7,444 nucleotides of DNA, from positions 1 to 7,444 of the forward strand of contig CANHJR010000054.1 of assembly GCA_947461165.1 (NCBI GenBank), in the 5' to 3' direction. The DNA is from Saprospirales bacterium. Lineage in GTDB: Bacteria; Bacteroidota; Bacteroidia; Chitinophagales; JADJOU01. The position numbers and the translations under genes were made by a program. Shown here in pieces: positions 5,901 to 7,444 of this stretch (position 1 is the stretch's first letter; each line of letters opens with the position of its first letter). Below the pieces are notes generated by a model. It did not search any database and was not told where the DNA came from. It saw only the letters and a program-made list of their open reading frames with translations.

Positions 5901-7444
5901 ATCGACAATGGAATGGCAGAATCGGTCAAAGAGGCTAATGGTTTTCGAATATGGAATATTTTAAATTATTTTCAAAATGTCAAGACAGAGCTAAGTTTGG
6001 ATCCAGACGAGAATATATTTTTTGTAAAACTAAAAAGCAAAAAAAATTACACTAGATTTCTAAATAAAGCAGGCTCATTGGATTGGAATGTAGAGCAGGA
6101 GGATTATGACTATTACCAGGCAGATAGCAACGGAGTATCTCAGAGCGAAGCATTGGATATTATCAATTATTTCAAAACTCATAACAAGAATATATACAAT
6201 ATAGAACCCAGCTGGAACCTATACAAAAAAACCAAATTCAATCTCAACAATCCAAACCACAAGGTCAGTGAGGAAATTTTTTACCTTCACGATTACCTGA
6301 ATACATTTACAAACTGTGAGGGGTTTCTAGACTTCTACATGACAGAGGACAAATGGACACCAGAGTGGATGAGATGTGATTTACAAAGTGCCGTTTTGGA
6401 TTATAATTTGTATCACATGCCGATAGAAAAAAGAATCTCATATATCAACATCGGTCAGGACACCGTCCGAAAATCGGAATACTATGGGTATGAATTGATA
6501 CAAAATCCACTAAAAACTAGGGATAATCTATCCAGACTACCTGTCACTGATCGCACAATAAATACGAAGGAGATCACCTTGAAATGCCCACAATACACTC
6601 AGCAGCAACGCGATTCCTTTGAAAACGCTGAAAGACAACGAAATTATGACAAAGAATTTGCCAGAATCACCAATGCTGGATGCATGCGGCTTGGTATGAA
6701 TTTGATAATTGATGGAAAAATAATTAAAGGAAATTCATCACCTCCATTTACCTTCGTCCCTCCAAACATTAGATATATCAATCCTTGTGAATATTACAGT
6801 TTTAATACAAAATTGAATGCCTGGACCGTTTGTCCATGCTTGAATCCTAAAATAAATAAACTTTCTGATGTCGTCAAATCCTCTGGATTGAATTATATCA
6901 CTATTGATAAATTGATAGGGGTCGCTTCGCCGCACCCGAACCCAAACCCGAATCTTACAGTGGTCAATAATCCTTCTGAAAAGGACGTATTAACATATTA
7001 TGACATGACTGCACAGGAGCAAGTATTTCTCGGAAATAAAAAAATCAACGCCAGTTCCGTACATGTTGGTAAATTAGATCCCTTTTTTAATGAGAATAAT
7101 ACTCAAAAACCAATTCTCATAGAAGACAAAATAAATCATAAATTATTCATCCTGAACAACGATGTGTTTGAAGATCCTGAAAAGCTAAAATATTCAAGTG
7201 GCGAAATGGCATATACGGACGAGCAAATGGGAAATATAAAAGCGCATTACAATAGCCTTTTGGAGACGTATTATGGACACACCATTTTTGATCTCAGAGA
7301 ATGGATTCAACAGGTCGATGATTCCGAATTCTATGCCACCTTCAACAATAATGACATCGGAAATGAAGACCCACAGCCAATGCTACCAACCAAATGTAAC
7401 CTGAATAGCTGGTACGCATTAAATCCTAAGATGATAAGTGAGAA
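2907..7444 (+). CDS. Giant exported RHS/YD-repeat-like surface protein (3' truncated, at least 1512 residues)
   Basis: The frame starts at ATG 2907 and I read it to the window edge (last full codon 7440-7442) with no stop, so 1512 residues are present and the C-terminus is missing. Residues 1-19 (MKQVIYLAFFVFSSEFCFS) are a signal peptide with likely cleavage before QQ; there is no lipobox. Residues 51-62 (MHTGTYNHSIEL) and 93-112 (GSIPYGEGWSINIPQIRFEY) follow the start of Bacteroidota RHS-type proteins: T-G-x-x-x-x-S-I-x-L, then G-x-G-W-S-x-N-x-P-x-I-x-R. Residues 952-976 (around GKIIKQSDYNEDGQEISRIE) resemble one YD-type unit, and MPIEKRISYI near 1170 is another phrase common in such proteins. 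A D-x-D-G-x-G loop (545-550) could bind calcium. Cysteines form CX3CX2C at 631-638 and a set at 1294, 1309 and 1311. A Pro/Asn-rich linker lies at 1342-1349. The product is rich in Asn and Tyr and has no membrane segment after the signal peptide, so it should be secreted or on the surface. RHS relatives include polymorphic toxins and adhesins, but the deciding C-terminus is not here, so toxin activity is unproven. Classical YD repeats are sparse, so the family call is moderate while the gene itself is near certain. Confidence 0.85.
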   Translation, partial: MKQVIYLAFFVFSSEFCFSQQIGGLERGQSAPTTAKPIIEYTTLSNGSVDMHTGTYNHSIELGAVSTPSGTKFELSLQNNSVGVTSELVTTDGSIPYGEGWSINIPQIRFEYNTLDPVLASNREYCNEDILEWYKSTINSVHISLPGIYNGPLTIKTIENDGNKLVLVPTSFSKYFEVKYQLSTAYEIDPIAMVYLGNGVVYELGARISNFKNPANLLVTNPTGGNPKAPWNYQRNPALFYTPISRDHTFYLKRIYNKNAHPAERIEFNYEFIGKLNHYAEQSQYLSDKNYSSVPELILKDITSYDGSDIIYQQLKLNYEIDNDYKIDLAKYNIRFIDSHYVAKTIWGEGNETSHVDVLGSPKSNVINTFGPNWKFIHHASTVAANQNYWSDNHVNWGATNPYIFNINGTNYQSVENLSSATPQNKLIFSHAYAERTKIPVHLFKRGRTYEILTKVYKPGRSIDYDHLFSTFDIDLSYSSDESYHTRGGEITSVVNPFGISGRLFSTFQRPIKWIAINKTLRYNKILGDVVMKDYTQNYFVMPLDRDGAGSNRVADFPDFYLRIGPGNSDHVYNMTYNWNSNYPTHHSAHAVPVNGAGGSGLGYSKAASYANIYENQTSVYSAHPYGPNNCFASCRPCMFEALPNNFGVGIEPNMSDGYHYPYRFSSTPYLFSHRKDKDYNKPTLGIDLTIERVEINLIEKMPRMLKSVEFYDFNTANYLYDKNPISKVYNPSTAILASSLKTPNFIHSDSNLVRKILLDYKPKAIQVKSKYPQTIGPHWIYKYCLTQVQTVDFRNNVNQTEDFDYTIVSSSPNYFTSPEFIRNGNPNNQTFVLSKITNMLGKVTTIDYKSTEQYETIDREATQFTNTVAKITESTAANTTTSKVTDYIFTNLQKTNYGNRIKYGYQVAEVRYPLNTITNKRKKTIYDFYNCTEFWNPTGRYHYLYANKSSLWGKIIKQSDYNEDGQEISRIENEYAVETAFKNYTKRKKNQDPICSYIDNGMAESVKEANGFRIWNILNYFQNVKTELSLDPDENIFFVKLKSKKNYTRFLNKAGSLDWNVEQEDYDYYQADSNGVSQSEALDIINYFKTHNKNIYNIEPSWNLYKKTKFNLNNPNHKVSEEIFYLHDYLNTFTNCEGFLDFYMTEDKWTPEWMRCDLQSAVLDYNLYHMPIEKRISYINIGQDTVRKSEYYGYELIQNPLKTRDNLSRLPVTDRTINTKEITLKCPQYTQQQRDSFENAERQRNYDKEFARITNAGCMRLGMNLIIDGKIIKGNSSPPFTFVPPNIRYINPCEYYSFNTKLNAWTVCPCLNPKINKLSDVVKSSGLNYITIDKLIGVASPHPNPNPNLTVVNNPSEKDVLTYYDMTAQEQVFLGNKKINASSVHVGKLDPFFNENNTQKPILIEDKINHKLFILNNDVFEDPEKLKYSSGEMAYTDEQMGNIKAHYNSLLETYYGHTIFDLREWIQQVDDSEFYATFNNNDIGNEDPQPMLPTKCNLNSWYALNPKMISE

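Noticed and set aside
5427..6935. Minus-strand ORFs at 5427-5627 and 6738-6935
   Set aside because: Short antisense frames inside the giant gene with no protein features.

Overview
The window looks like a piece of a Bacteroidota chromosome. No clear Shine-Dalgarno sequence precedes any start, and leaders are A/T-rich. Promoter-like TTTG-N19-TAnnTTTG boxes precede the last gene. The window also holds a very large secreted protein of the RHS/YD-repeat style common in that phylum. Base composition is moderately AT-rich. This assignment is an inference from gene style; no rRNA or other marker is present.

Layout, left to right, with all intact genes on the + strand. (1) Positions 1-53 hold the last 16 codons of an unidentified upstream gene. 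(2) A 182-residue NADPH-dependent FMN reductase-type flavoprotein starts 9 bases later, probably in the same operon. (3) A stretch of about 390 bases without an intact gene follows. On the minus strand it carries a decayed copy of a small GlsB/YeaQ/YmgE-type membrane protein, split by a TGA stop and a frameshift. (4) Next is a complete 564-residue APC-superfamily amino acid permease of the cationic amino acid transporter type, ending in tandem TGA stops. (5) About 210 bases of very AT-rich spacer hold a terminator-like hairpin with a T-tract, short direct repeats and two candidate promoters. (6) A giant gene starts at 2907 and stays open to the right edge, giving at least 1512 codons. Its product has a signal peptide and an N-terminal module resembling the start of Bacteroidota RHS/YD-repeat proteins. 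Its C-terminus, where a toxin, core or sorting domain would lie, is outside the window.

The genes do not form an obvious single pathway. The reductase is a cytosolic redox enzyme, the permease an inner-membrane importer, and the giant protein an exported surface or secreted protein. The most informative items are the giant reading frame, which I translated codon by codon without meeting a stop, and the minus-strand pseudogene in the first large gap. I see no tRNA, rRNA, CRISPR array, insertion sequence or prophage gene.
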